From Sphingomonas natans (GTDB taxonomy: Bacteria; Pseudomonadota; Alphaproteobacteria; Sphingomonadales; Sphingomonadaceae): DNA of 64,000 nucleotides. How positions within the stretch are numbered: the stretch's first letter is position 1; each line of letters opens with the position of its first letter. The position numbers were made by a program, and so were the translations under genes. Under the pieces are notes generated by a model. It did not search any database, was not told the DNA's origin, and was given only the letters and a program-made list of their open reading frames with translations. Below are positions 1 to 8,442 of this stretch, in pieces. The stretch covers positions 1 to 64,000 of the forward strand of contig NZ_JAUOTP010000006.1 of assembly GCF_030546695.1 (NCBI RefSeq). The letters are read 5' to 3'.

Positions 1-380
1 TGGCCACTGCGGCCTGACGCCAATTCGGCATGTCGGTCGACGAAGAGAGACGAGATCGCTTCGGCGGGTAGGACCCAAACGCAGCCGTTCATGGCTTATT
101 TTCGCGTCCTCTACTCCGGACGCTTGTTCATCTAAGCTGCGACCCTTTACCCCTCCTAGAAGTGCCCGGTCCCGCCCCTGAGGTGAGCTGGGTCGCAAAC
201 CGACCAGAAGGCTTAGATTTCAATCGCAGGCTCTGTGGCATAGTTCAGCGCAAACGCGGGAGACTGAAAAGATCGCCTCCAGCACCCTTCGTCATACGAA
301 ACAGGCACTCTGAGCACGGCGCAGTGGTCTCAACGACTGGACAACGCGCTTCTATTGAAGCTGGCCACAAGCAACGTGGG
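1..380. other. Gene-free left margin
   Basis: No convincing gene is visible. Open frames here lack a good ribosome binding site and protein-like composition. The stretch holds one copy of the degenerate intergenic repeat listed at 72-132. The upstream gene, if any, lies outside the window. Confidence 0.5.
72..132. repeat. Dispersed intergenic repeat, copy 1
   Basis: The copy has the skeleton GACCCA, then a CCATTC-like block (here CCGTTCATG), then about 20-30 variable bases, then GGACG followed by TTCAT. Four more copies lie at 1184, 6384, 11547 and 14958, all between genes. The function is unknown. Confidence 0.5.
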
Positions 381-1052
381 TCACTCGCTCGGTCGCGGTA
401 GCACTTTTACTGCGGCCCAATAGAACCTCTCCTTGCCGATCTTCGACACAGTGCCGACGCGGACGGTATCTCCCCTGTAGGCCGCACCTAGGCTACTGCT
501 CATCACGAGCGGTGCATCCTCATCGGGAAGCCGGGTTCGCACGTTCACGTCCTGCCTCACGCGATACTCCTCACCCGGCTTTGGCACTTTGTCGGTGTCG
601 ATGATCGCTCCCGCCTGCGCATACCGGTTGACAGCCCACGTGTTACCGTCGCGCTGCCCAAGATAGATGTAGCCAGCGCTGCCCTCCCGAACCCGCGGAA
701 CCGGAAGGATGTGGTATTGTACCTCGTGTTTAGGCTTCGGTGAGGGGGCGGGCAGAGGAGCGATCTGCGGGTTTGACACCGGGGCTGTGACGACAGGGGG
801 TTCGATGGGGCCTTCAGTTGCTGCGGTCGGCCCGGTTGTCGGCAGTGATGGTTGAGCACGGCTGTAATGGTAGCTCTGAACGTCAGCGAGAAAGACGCCG
901 AGAAGGAGGAGGGTGGCACCGACCAAAAACAGGAGAACCTGTCGTTGGAGAGCGGCAAGGGGGGGGAAAGTGATGCCGAGCAGTGACATACCTCCGCCAA
1001 ACACGGCTGCAACTAAGCAAGCCACGCCCGTGCCTACGAGTATCTTATCCAT
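381..1052 (-). CDS. Membrane-anchored protein with SH3-like tail
   Basis: This protein of about 223 residues has two hydrophobic segments (roughly residues 5-30 and 38-60). A Pro/Thr/Ala-rich linker (about 65-105) and a soluble tail follow. The last 60 residues (RQDVNVRTRLPDED through VGKERFYWAAVKV-like text) resemble a bacterial SH3-like domain, which often binds peptidoglycan; this is a resemblance by eye. I chose the ATG at 1052 because the protein then starts with MDKILVGTG just before the first membrane helix. The seven-codon extension upstream looks like leader sequence. No partner gene on the same strand is adjacent. The precise role is not recognised. Confidence 0.6.
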   Translation of the reverse strand: MDKILVGTGVACLVAAVFGGGMSLLGITFPPLAALQRQVLLFLVGATLLLLGVFLADVQSYHYSRAQPSLPTTGPTAATEGPIEPPVVTAPVSNPQIAPLPAPSPKPKHEVQYHILPVPRVREGSAGYIYLGQRDGNTWAVNRYAQAGAIIDTDKVPKPGEEYRVRQDVNVRTRLPDEDAPLVMSSSLGAAYRGDTVRVGTVSKIGKERFYWAAVKVLPRPSE

Positions 1053-1512
1053 TAGCCCGCCCCCACGCGCCACGACATGATCCGACTATAGGCGCAGCCT
1101 GAAGTGGAGTCACTTATGGTGCCACATCGCTCAATGAGAAGTGTCCGGGACCGCCTTCTGTCTAACAGGGTCGTTGTAGCGGAGACCCAAAGTCGGCCAT
1201 TCGTGCTGCATCGGTCGGTCCCCGAAACCTGCTGTCCATTCATGTCAGTGGCCCGGCCGTTTCGGCCCATCGTGCCAATAACTCGAACGGCTTGGTTTGG
1301 AACATTCCCGACGTTCGCACGCGACGTATCGAACGACAGCTCGTGTCAGAAGCCGACGTCGCACGTCGGTCCACCCGGCTCGTCGCCCGCCCAAACTGTG
1401 TTCATTCAAACTGGGCCGAAAATCGCGTTGCTTCGCTTACTCCCGCCGGTAGACTGTGAAGAGAATCGGCGCGTTGCGGGCGCGGCGATCACCGGGGGGC
1501 TTGAGGTTCTAG
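1053..1512. other. Intergenic region upstream of the three-gene operon
   Basis: These 460 bases separate a minus-strand gene from a plus-strand operon, so promoters for both probably lie here. I see a repeat copy at 1184-1242 and no reliable -35/-10 pair. A plus-strand open frame crossing the region has basic, Pro- and Ser-rich text typical of noncoding GC-rich DNA. Confidence 0.4.
1184..1242. repeat. Dispersed intergenic repeat, copy 2
   Basis: GACCCA at 1184 is followed by GGCCATTC and, after about 35 bases, by TGTCCATTCATG. This is the same skeleton as the other four copies, with the GGACG block degraded. Confidence 0.4.
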
Positions 1513-2700
1513 ATGCGTTATTACGTCACGGTCGATGGTGGGGCAGATGGATTGTGGCTGAGCCTTGGTGCCGCGAAAAAGATCCGCGAGAATGCAATTG
1601 CCAATCTGAGGCGGTTTCGCGTCGAAAGCGGCTACGACTATGTTGGTCTTGAGATTTCCGGTGAGAGCATCGGATATTTCCAAGACCTGACCCTGGAAGG
1701 GATTGAGCGACGCGTAAAAGCGAAACGCAATTCTGGCGCCGGCGGGCTTCTGGCCTCGACGCGACTTGTCGTGTCGCCGTCGCCGGTTGATGACAGCAAG
1801 CTATTGTCTTCGCTGAACCTCGTTCTCGCGCTGGAAGCGGGCGACGCGTTCAGCTGGAAGGCTGGCTCGTCTAATTTCTCCAGCGTGATAACCGTGGACA
1901 AGGAGAAGCGGTCGCTCAAGATCAACGCGATCGTTCAGGACCTCCTGCAAGACCTGATGGTCGCTAATTCCGACAGCCTGCAAGCGGTCATTCACAAGAT
2001 CAAGACACATCTGACAGAGGCAAAGCTCACTGAATTGGCTGCGCAGGCTGCGGGACCAGGAGAGGAACCAAAGGCGCCGTCGCCTGATGAAGTTGAAAAG
2101 CAGCTCGACACGATCGGCGAGCCGCTTTTCCTCGAGGCAAAAGCCAAGTTCGCGCGGTCGACGGCGGCCGCGCTGCCAAACGGATCGCTATTTTCCGCGT
2201 TCGATCCCGATCGATACGCCGCTTTCTCTTCGCTCGCGCGCAACGACCTTCACTCGACCATGGATGCCGCAGCCGCGCGCGCGCTCGGCGAATTTTGGAC
2301 GCAATTTCTCGAAAAGACGTTTTCGGCGCAGTTCCTCACCACCGAAGAAGCCGTTAGGCTCGTGCGAACTGGCTCGTTTAGGCGCGCCCGCACAGAACGC
2401 CAGAATGGCGAAGGCCAAAAGCCGAAAGCCCGCGTCCGCCGTCACGATTTGTCGGAGGGCGACCTCACGAAGGTGATCGGTGACAAGCGCGTGGTCACAA
2501 CCAGCGGCTGCTACGTGCTGTGCGTTCTAAACCGCTCGACACGCGGCGAGCATGGCGATCTCAGCATGTTGTTCGGCAAGTCATCGGACGACGCGCTGCG
2601 CCGGCTCACACTTTGCACGGAACAGCGATACCAGAAAATGATCCCTTTGGTCCGAAAGGGTTTTGTGACCCCGATCCGCTTATTCCTCAAGGCAGCTTAG
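1513..2700 (+). CDS. Unrecognised protein, first gene of a three-gene operon
   Basis: The gene encodes a soluble protein of 395 residues with no signal peptide or membrane segment, and I do not recognise its family. The N-terminus (MRYYVTVDGG) reads like a beta strand. A charged Pro/Glu stretch lies near residues 175-200, and a Lys/Arg-rich patch near 290-315 (RRARTERQ, KPKARVRRHD) could contact nucleic acid. The start follows a TTGAGG-like Shine-Dalgarno sequence. The next gene begins 9 bases after the stop and the third overlaps the second by GTGA, so the three are almost surely cotranscribed. The close coupling and location in an accessory region make a defence or stress role possible; that is inference. 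Confidence 0.75.
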   Translation: MRYYVTVDGGADGLWLSLGAAKKIRENAIANLRRFRVESGYDYVGLEISGESIGYFQDLTLEGIERRVKAKRNSGAGGLLASTRLVVSPSPVDDSKLLSSLNLVLALEAGDAFSWKAGSSNFSSVITVDKEKRSLKINAIVQDLLQDLMVANSDSLQAVIHKIKTHLTEAKLTELAAQAAGPGEEPKAPSPDEVEKQLDTIGEPLFLEAKAKFARSTAAALPNGSLFSAFDPDRYAAFSSLARNDLHSTMDAAAARALGEFWTQFLEKTFSAQFLTTEEAVRLVRTGSFRRARTERQNGEGQKPKARVRRHDLSEGDLTKVIGDKRVVTTSGCYVLCVLNRSTRGEHGDLSMLFGKSSDDALRRLTLCTEQRYQKMIPLVRKGFVTPIRLFLKAA

Positions 2701-2709
2701 GGGAGCGTT

Positions 2710-4026
2710 ATGGCGACGACAAATTTCATTGGAGTTGTCGATCTCACCGTCCGCCTTTCAAGCATGAATCCGCTTGAATACATTAACCCCAACGAAGCGA
2801 GCCGACGATTCGAAAGACACATCATATCGGCTTGCACATATACTTTGAGCGCATCGGAAAATAAGGAACACCTGCAGAGCGCTGGAATTATAATCGATGG
2901 CATCACTGCTAAATATTTTCAATTTCAGAGTCGTGATGATTTAATCTCATTTGTGCTCAAATTGCGATCGCTCCTTATAAACGACAAGCTCCCCTGCAAA
3001 ATTTGCGTGGCCAAAGGAACGCTGAGCAGCTCTCACCTTGCGGATACTTTTGAACCCATTCTTAGGCGGCTGGACGGCGGCGACGACACAGCCGCAGACA
3101 TCCTGTTCAACGAACTCGGAACCGATAGTCGCGATGAGATCAAGGCGTTGTTCAAGCTCTATCGGGCGCCCCGTATCGAGGAAAATGCTGTCACACTCGG
3201 CGCTCAGTTGGAGGCCTTCAAAGGCTTTGGGTTGTTTGCAGACACCGCTTTGGTAGCCGAGATCGGCGGCGCCCAGACGTTCATCAATCACTCACCCAGG
3301 CGACTATTGCCGTCATCACGTCACTCGGACAATCTTGAGTATCTCGACTTTCAATTTCCGGGCGACGAAAGCGACGTAGTCGTCAAGCTGAAGCGCAAAC
3401 CAGCCGAGGCGATCGAGGATGTCGATGATTACGATGAAGCCGATCAAGACGATGACGACCAAGCAGACCTAGTTGGCGCAGAAAGCGAAGCGGAGGAGAT
3501 TGTTGAGGCGCCGCCTACCGGGTCGATCGTTCTGATCGACGATATCATGGACTTACTAACTCGCTCGTTTAAAGCCGATGAGAGCAACGGGATCTATTAT
3601 GTCTCCATACTGACGACTATTGTTAGATCATCGCACTATAAGGCGATGAAGTATCTCCCGCGGTCGCGGAAGCTGGACGGCAGGCTGCATGCGGCGGGTT
3701 GGCAGCGGGTCCCGCCGATCTTTTTCACCATATTGGCACGACGCCCGCGCAACATGCTCAAGCGAATTAGCGGCTTCGATCTGGTTCTGGGTGCGTTGAT
3801 CGACGAGATTTTCTCCGGCCTGTCGGGGCAGCGGGCCAGCGCAAAGTCAGTTGGGCAGGACGTCCGGAATGATGGATGGAACAGAACGACCTTCGCGACG
3901 GCAATCGCTGATCTGGAAGTGGCCTATGGTGAGAATATGCTGAGAAAGGTCTTGCGTTGTCCTTCTAACGTGCTGCGCGACGACCGGAAGCGCGAGGTTC
4001 TGTCTATTCTCTCTGAAAAGAAGTGA
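2710..4026 (+). CDS. Putative class III nucleotidyl cyclase-like protein, second gene of operon
   Basis: The product has 438 residues. Its first 110 residues follow the layout of class III nucleotidyl cyclases. An Asp sits in a hydrophobic strand (FIGVVDLTVRL, Asp11). A second Asp-Gly pair follows about 50 residues later (IIIDGITAKYF, Asp63), then a helix and a final strand (CKICVAKGTL) where cyclases carry the IGIHTG-like motif. In the family the two Asp residues bind the catalytic metals. The match is by eye and the usual Gly before the second Asp is missing, so activity is uncertain. Residues about 235-265 form a strongly acidic linker. The C-terminal 175 residues are unrecognised. The gene sits between an unknown soluble protein and a membrane protein. 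A cyclase next to a membrane partner recalls Pycsar defence loci, but this is a hypothesis. Confidence 0.6.
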   Translation: MATTNFIGVVDLTVRLSSMNPLEYINPNEASRRFERHIISACTYTLSASENKEHLQSAGIIIDGITAKYFQFQSRDDLISFVLKLRSLLINDKLPCKICVAKGTLSSSHLADTFEPILRRLDGGDDTAADILFNELGTDSRDEIKALFKLYRAPRIEENAVTLGAQLEAFKGFGLFADTALVAEIGGAQTFINHSPRRLLPSSRHSDNLEYLDFQFPGDESDVVVKLKRKPAEAIEDVDDYDEADQDDDDQADLVGAESEAEEIVEAPPTGSIVLIDDIMDLLTRSFKADESNGIYYVSILTTIVRSSHYKAMKYLPRSRKLDGRLHAAGWQRVPPIFFTILARRPRNMLKRISGFDLVLGALIDEIFSGLSGQRASAKSVGQDVRNDGWNRTTFATAIADLEVAYGENMLRKVLRCPSNVLRDDRKREVLSILSEKK

Positions 4027-4877
4027 GCCTGCTTGGCCGGATGTTGATTGCTCTCGCTGCGATCGTTATCCTCTTCATCGGCGGCTACTATCTCTCCCTG
4101 ATCGGCAGTACCGACACTTTCACCTGGCTACCCACACCGAAATATGTTGGGGAACTGGGCGCGAATATTGGAGTCGCCGGCTTTGACGCGTTGGTAGTCG
4201 GCGGGATTGCTGGCTTTGTCTCTGCGGAGATCGCCACCGATCGACAGCGCCGTCGGCGGGCCCATCGTTTGCAGTTGCGACGCGGACCCAAGCGGTCGCT
4301 GTTAATCAAGACCGAAGCGGACACCGGGCTGACGCACCTACCCCTTTGGGGCTTCTCGTTTTCCGGCCAGAAAGTTGAAGACGCTATTGTCGACAGCGCA
4401 CGGTTTGGAGCGCCCAAGGCTGGTGAGACGGCATCGACGTTTAACAGGGTTGAGTTTCACGATTGTGTTATGACGAAGGTGAGTTTCTCCGGCCGAGCCG
4501 GCAGCAGCACACTAAGTGACAGCAGTTTCATCGATTCTGACCTCTTGAAATGTGACTTTCGAGGGACGACGATAACTGCCGACCAAGTAGCGGATGCATT
4601 TGACGGGTCGACGCTTCGCCAATGCAAATTTGATGGCGCCGTTATCACGGGTGTCCGGTTTGATGGGGCAACACTGGACAACTGTAGCTTCTGGCGCGCC
4701 GAGTTAGATGGCACGCTTCTTAGCAAGGCAGTCTATGATCCGCTGATTGCAATTGGGGCGATCGTGAACCACCCGACGGGCCGTGCTGGCCACGTCCTTG
4801 TCGTCAGTTGGTATCGCTATCAGAGACTGCGCTTCTCCGCCTGGCTTCGGCAACATGGCTTTTCCAATCAGCGCTAG
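4023..4877 (+). CDS. Membrane protein with pentapeptide-like repeats, third gene of operon
   Basis: The protein has 284 residues. Two hydrophobic segments (about 5-28 and 48-72) come first, followed by a Arg-rich stop-transfer region (DRQRRRRAHR). From about residue 110 to 235 a run of FxxxxF/L-type repeats (for example VEFHDCVMTKVSF, LLKCDFRGT, RQCKFDGA, VRFDGATLDNCSF) suggests a right-handed beta-helix of the pentapeptide-repeat type. The GTG start overlaps the previous stop codon (GTGA), indicating translational coupling. In an operon with a possible nucleotidyl cyclase, this would be the natural candidate for a membrane effector; that is inference. The stop codon lies exactly where similarity to a different gene fragment begins. 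Confidence 0.7.
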   Translation: MSLLGRMLIALAAIVILFIGGYYLSLIGSTDTFTWLPTPKYVGELGANIGVAGFDALVVGGIAGFVSAEIATDRQRRRRAHRLQLRRGPKRSLLIKTEADTGLTHLPLWGFSFSGQKVEDAIVDSARFGAPKAGETASTFNRVEFHDCVMTKVSFSGRAGSSTLSDSSFIDSDLLKCDFRGTTITADQVADAFDGSTLRQCKFDGAVITGVRFDGATLDNCSFWRAELDGTLLSKAVYDPLIAIGAIVNHPTGRAGHVLVVSWYRYQRLRFSAWLRQHGFSNQR

Positions 4878-5047
4878 GCTTGAACGAGCGCCTGCACCGG
4901 GCGAACGGCTGGACCGTGGTGACGGTCACGGAACTGCTCCCCGATGCGCTGTTCTTCGAGCATCTCGCCAATCGGCGATTCGTAGCTGGGCGCTTTACGC
5001 GAGGAAAATTTCGTGACCTTCCATCAGCGGCAGATCGTCATCCTTGA
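4877..5047 (+). pseudogene. Fragment of phenylalanine 4-hydroxylase gene
   Basis: In one plus frame the text GLNERLHRANGWTVV followed by ELLPDALFFEHLANRRF strongly resembles the segment of bacterial phenylalanine 4-hydroxylases just before the iron-binding HDxxGH region. The similarity begins at the stop codon of the preceding gene and fades near 5005, and a stop follows at 5047. The catalytic region and everything downstream are absent, so only about 45 residues of an enzyme of roughly 260-300 residues remain. It marks an old recombination junction. The family call rests on remembered motifs. Confidence 0.5.
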
Positions 5048-5561
5048 CATACGGCGGTTGCAGCACATGGTCGGCTTCACGCCGGGCTATCTTGATCTGC
5101 GTCAGTCTGACACTGCCGGGGAGGCTGGCGTCCGTTAGGCGGCTGAGTCCGACGCGATCCGTCCCAGCGTCGTCTCCACGGCGCGCTGAATATCCGCAAA
5201 AAGGGCGGCTGCCGTGCCTTTCGCCGATGCTGATAGGCAGCCGTTGCGGAAGCTGTGGCGCCATAATGTATGATAGCGTTCGAGCGTGACAATCGGCGGG
5301 CTCAAAGCCGAAAGTCCGGTTTGCGCGACCCGAGTGGCGGGTTCCAGCAAAGGCTGGCGCTCACATCAACGACGCTGAATGTCTTGAGTTGGTCGTAAGC
5401 CGCCCTGCCCGCTGACAGCCAGCGAGACCCAATCCAAGACATTGGCGCCGGTTTTCTAGCTTCCCAGATTCTGCCGTTCGTTCACCCCGTCCCAACGGCA
5501 GCTTTCGGAGGCTGGAATAATTCTGTCGAATGGTGGGAGTGGTAGTTAGCAGACGTAGAAA
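5048..5561. other. Probable mosaic of gene remnants
   Basis: No intact gene is seen. Minus-strand frames hold protein-like pieces (for example RLTQIKIARREADHV near 5060-5110 and FADIQRAVETTLGRI near 5140-5220) without starts, ribosome binding sites or family-like length. Together with the hydroxylase fragment on the left, this suggests decayed sequence left by recombination. Confidence 0.35.
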
Positions 5562-5590
5562 GGGCGCTCTCGGCATGCACCGGAGCGCCC
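5562..5590 (-). terminator. Rho-independent-like terminator of the PEP-CTERM gene
   Basis: GGGCGCTC (5562-5569) and GAGCGCCC (5583-5590) form a perfect 8-bp stem. Read on the minus strand it is followed by TTTC, and it lies 22 bases beyond the stop codon of the minus-strand gene at 5613. The T-run is short, so efficiency may be modest. Confidence 0.6.
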
Positions 5591-5612
5591 CGCTTCGTTG
5601 ACCGATGTCGAA

Positions 5613-6218
5613 TCAGGCGAAGCTGACGCTCACCCGCTGGCGACGGCGCATTGCTCCACCGATCAGCCCAAAGCCACTGATGAACATGGCCCATGTTGCA
5701 GGTTCGGGAACGGCGTTAGTCGAGGTCGCCGTAAGCCGAAAATTCGCGTCCTGACCTGGAAAGGGGATGAAAGTCGCGTTCGGGTCGTATGCGACGTACA
5801 CGTTGCCGCCCTGGTAATTATCCGAACCGGAGCCAACGGTTGAATATTGCGAGTTAGTATACAGAAAATACTGCTGACCCGCATTCACGCTGAACGCCGG
5901 ATCAAACTGGTATGCACCGCCGCTAACCGACGCTGATTGCGCAAGTAATCCGGGCGAGGCCGAAGAAAGGCCCTCAGGTGTGCCGGCGTATGCGCTTTGA
6001 AAGATGAAGGCGCTTCCTGAAGCTTGGGCTGGACCAGTCTCGTTGAAAAAGTTGAACGCAAGGCCGTTGAACGAGCCTGTTCCTGAAACAGTGAAGGACT
6101 GACCGTAAATTGCAACTCCGCCGTCGGACGTTCCCCCAGTATTTCCCGCGACTACGACCGCATGGCTCGCGCTCGCCATCAAGAACGCTGCGACCGAGCC
6201 CCATACTGTCTTACCCAT
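5613..6218 (-). CDS. PEP-CTERM sorting-signal protein
   Basis: The 201-residue secreted protein has an N-terminal signal peptide (MGKTVWGSVAAFLMASASHA). A Gly/Ser/Asn-rich beta-type body follows. The C-terminus carries a canonical PEP-CTERM signal: VPEPATWAMFISGFGLIGG, then the basic tail RRRQR. In the family this tail is recognised by an exosortase, which removes it and routes the protein to the envelope or an extracellular matrix. I chose the ATG at 6218 because it places the signal peptide at the N-terminus. No exosortase gene lies in the window, so that enzyme would be encoded elsewhere. A terminator hairpin follows the gene. The ligand or structural role is unknown. Confidence 0.85.
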   Translation of the reverse strand: MGKTVWGSVAAFLMASASHAVVVAGNTGGTSDGGVAIYGQSFTVSGTGSFNGLAFNFFNETGPAQASGSAFIFQSAYAGTPEGLSSASPGLLAQSASVSGGAYQFDPAFSVNAGQQYFLYTNSQYSTVGSGSDNYQGGNVYVAYDPNATFIPFPGQDANFRLTATSTNAVPEPATWAMFISGFGLIGGAMRRRQRVSVSFA

Positions 6219-6619
6219 GCTTACCCCCCTCCGACTCGGGCGAGGACCGCGCGAGCGAACAGCCCCTAACAGACGGTAAACAGCCGGTAAATGCGTGGCT
6301 GATGCAGGTTTGCGGCAACAGCTGCCGCAAGCCAAATGTCAGCTCATGGGGCGAAAGCCGACTGGCAGTTCGGCGGCCGGGTCGACCCATAGCCGGCCAT
6401 TCAGCGCGCTCATCGCCGTCCCTGAACGCGGACGTTTGTTCATGTTGATCAACTGCTAATCTGAACGGGCCAGACGGTCGCCTCGAACAATGAACATATT
6501 TGGCTCCAACGGAAGACGGTACACCTACAAGCGTACCCGACGCCCGTTCATAGATCTCAATTGCGAGCTGCGGACTAACCTCTTGTCAACCAAATGCTTC
6601 GTCGCCCATCCTCCCGATC
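6219..6619. other. Divergent intergenic region with a repeat copy
   Basis: About 400 bases lie between the minus-strand PEP-CTERM gene and the plus-strand LuxR-type gene. It holds the repeat copy at 6384-6443. I see no further gene and no clear promoter motif. Confidence 0.4.
6384..6443. repeat. Dispersed intergenic repeat, copy 3
   Basis: This copy reads GACCCATAGCCGGCCATTC, then about 30 variable bases, then GCGGACGTTTGTTCAT. It and copy 4 at 11547 are the best preserved and share the block GACCCATAGCCGG. Confidence 0.6.
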
Positions 6620-7117
6620 ATGGGTTCGTCTTCGCCGTTCGGGCTCAGCCCTCGCGAGATCCAGGTCATGCGACTCGTAGATGCTGGCCTCGAGACGAAG
6701 GAGATAGCGCGGGAGCTCAACGTCGCGCCCGCCACGGTCAATAACCAAGTCCAGTCGGCGAAGGCGAAAATCGGGATCAGCAGTCGCCGCAAAGCCGCGC
6801 GCGTGCTTGTCAACGAATTCGACGGGCATGGTGAGCGGATAACTAGTGAACCGAAAACCCTTCCCGGCGATGCAGAAAAATGGCCAAATCAACCCGTTAG
6901 CAACGACGGGGAACCACAAGCGAGCGGACAGGCCGACCATCCCGCAAAGGAGTACGCCGTCTTCGACACTTCAGTCCTGATCCGGCCCGAGCCGGTCCCC
7001 GATCACGGGAGACGCAATCGATATGACACCCTGACGAGGGTGGGGATGATCCTGATGCAGGTCGCGCTCTGCGCGATCGCCACTGCCGTCATGCTTTGGA
7101 TCTACGACCGAAGCTGA
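6620..7117 (+). CDS. LuxR-type HTH protein with C-terminal membrane helix
   Basis: The protein has 165 residues. Residues 8-62 form a LuxR/GerE-type helix-turn-helix (LSPREIQVMRLVDAGLETKE, then IARELNVAPATVNNQV) that should bind DNA. A charged linker follows, and a single hydrophobic segment near the C-terminus (about 143-161, MILMQVALCAIATAVML) would anchor it in the inner membrane. No receiver or ligand-binding domain is present, so the signal is unclear. Small proteins of this layout, an HTH followed by one transmembrane helix, occur in sphingomonads, where they may act as membrane-tethered regulators. The gene heads a run of small plus-strand genes but is separated from the next by 60 bases. 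Confidence 0.75.
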   Translation: MGSSSPFGLSPREIQVMRLVDAGLETKEIARELNVAPATVNNQVQSAKAKIGISSRRKAARVLVNEFDGHGERITSEPKTLPGDAEKWPNQPVSNDGEPQASGQADHPAKEYAVFDTSVLIRPEPVPDHGRRNRYDTLTRVGMILMQVALCAIATAVMLWIYDRS

Positions 7118-7177
7118 ATCTCAATGACCTTTCACCGCAGGAACGCGGTCGCATTGGCGACCGCGAAGGGAGAAGCT

Positions 7178-7528
7178 ATGTCCAAGAGAATGACCGGGGT
7201 CGATGTCGCTGTTGCCCGCAGCCTCCGCGATCTTGAAGCGGCGCATGACGCTACGATCGTGGCCAGCGCCAAGGTGATCACGACGATCATGGACGCGCGG
7301 CAGCACCACGGCTTTCGCCAGGGCGAAGGCTACGGCGCTCTGGCGCGCATAAACGGCGTGATCGGCAACTCCATCACCATGATGGAAGAGAGCCTCCGGG
7401 CGCATGGCGAAATTGCCGTCCTCGGCCGCGATCTCGGCCTGCCGATCACCGGCGCGGGCGATGTCTGTCAGAACGTCGTGATGCCGATGTTCACCTCCGG
7501 CCAGGCTGCCAATAGCGAAGCAGCCTGA
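7178..7528 (+). CDS. Hypothetical small alpha-helical protein
   Basis: The 116-residue soluble protein begins MSKRMTGVDVAVARSLRDLE. It is mostly helical and lacks a signal peptide. I chose the ATG at 7178 because it follows GGGAGAAG at good spacing; an upstream in-frame ATG at 7124 has none. Hydrophobic residues recur in a heptad-like manner in the first half (IVASAKVITTIMDAR), which fits a small helical bundle. It has no recognised family. Neighbours are small regulators and membrane proteins, which gives no firm hint. Confidence 0.6.
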   Translation: MSKRMTGVDVAVARSLRDLEAAHDATIVASAKVITTIMDARQHHGFRQGEGYGALARINGVIGNSITMMEESLRAHGEIAVLGRDLGLPITGAGDVCQNVVMPMFTSGQAANSEAA

Positions 7529-7583
7529 GTGAAGAGCCGACCCTCCCTTGACGCAAACAGGTCCGACAGGGAGGGTCGGCCCC

Positions 7584-8081
7584 ATGTCCCCTATGATCAG
7601 ATCGGCGGTCGCGCTCGCGGTCCTGCTCCTGACCTTCGCTTATGCTCTCGTTCGCGGGGGCCGGCCGGAGCGACAGGCAGCCGGGATTTTCGCGGCCGCG
7701 GTTGTCTTGACATGGTTGTTGATCTCCCCGCTCGGCCGCCGCTTTCAGGGTCCAGAGTGGGGCGTTGGCGTTGCGGATACCCTGATGTTCGCCGGCTTCG
7801 TCTGGGTCGCTCTCACGGCGGACCGATATTGGCCAACGTCGCTGGCAGCGATTGCAGGCGTGGTCGTGCTTTTGCACATTGGGACAATCGTGAACCCCTT
7901 CACGCTGCCCACCCGCTACAAGGACGCAACGCAGCTTTGGTCGTATCCGGAGTGCCTGACAATCGTGCTGGGCACGCTTCGGCATCGTGCTCGCATCAAT
8001 CGAGCGTCGCCCGAGCATCGGATAGGGTCTCTTCTACCCGGGAAGCGCTCTCGTGACCGAAGGGCGACCGGCCAGTCTTAG
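7584..8081 (+). CDS. Small multi-pass membrane protein
   Basis: The protein has about 165 residues with three to four hydrophobic segments (about 4-20, 32-50, 64-80 and 86-106). The C-terminal 50 residues are soluble and basic. The start chosen is MSPMIRSAVALAVLL; a GGGAGGGTC stretch precedes it. The 3' end overlaps the next gene by 29 bases. I cannot assign a family. The basic tail may partly reflect reading through the overlapped start of the following gene. Confidence 0.6.
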   Translation: MSPMIRSAVALAVLLLTFAYALVRGGRPERQAAGIFAAAVVLTWLLISPLGRRFQGPEWGVGVADTLMFAGFVWVALTADRYWPTSLAAIAGVVVLLHIGTIVNPFTLPTRYKDATQLWSYPECLTIVLGTLRHRARINRASPEHRIGSLLPGKRSRDRRATGQS

Positions 8082-8442
8082 CCTCGTCCCGTACGATGAC
8101 GGCGACGCGAGCGATTTTTGCAACGCCGTTGACCTCGCGAATAGGATGTATCGTTTCCGGCGGAAACGCGATGGCGCCTTTCTTGGCGGGCTCTTCGCCG
8201 ATCCGGCCTGGGATATGCTGCTGGATCTGCTGATCTCCGAGCGGAAGGGGCAGTCGCCGTCTGTAAGCAGCCTCTGCGTCGCGGGAGCTGTGCCGGCGAC
8301 GACAGCCCTCCGCTGGATCGCAACGCTTGAAGAACTCGGGCTTATCGTGCGGACCCCGAAGCCAAATGATGCCCGGAGCTCGCAGTTGCGCTTATCAGTG
8401 CGTGCGCGGCACGACCTGATCGCCCTGCTCAATCAGTTCTAG
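8053..8442 (+). CDS. MarR-like winged-helix regulator
   Basis: This 129-residue protein starts at a GTG. Residues about 45-125 read as a winged helix of MarR type. A helix containing WDMLLDLLISE comes first. The recognition region follows (SVSSLCVAGAVPATTALRWI), then ATLEELGLIVRTP and a wing ending in LRLSVRARHDL. Such proteins bind DNA as dimers. The first 40 residues are unusual for MarR and may be a short sensory or dimerisation extension. The gene overlaps its upstream neighbour, and its 3' end overlaps a small convergent minus-strand gene by 48 bases. Confidence 0.75.
   Translation: MTEGRPASLSLVPYDDGDASDFCNAVDLANRMYRFRRKRDGAFLGGLFADPAWDMLLDLLISERKGQSPSVSSLCVAGAVPATTALRWIATLEELGLIVRTPKPNDARSSQLRLSVRARHDLIALLNQF

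Noticed and set aside
1104-1652. Open frame of 182 codons on plus upstream of the three-gene operon
   Set aside because: It runs into the next gene in a different frame, has no ribosome binding site, and its Ser/Arg/Pro-rich text is typical of noncoding GC-rich DNA.
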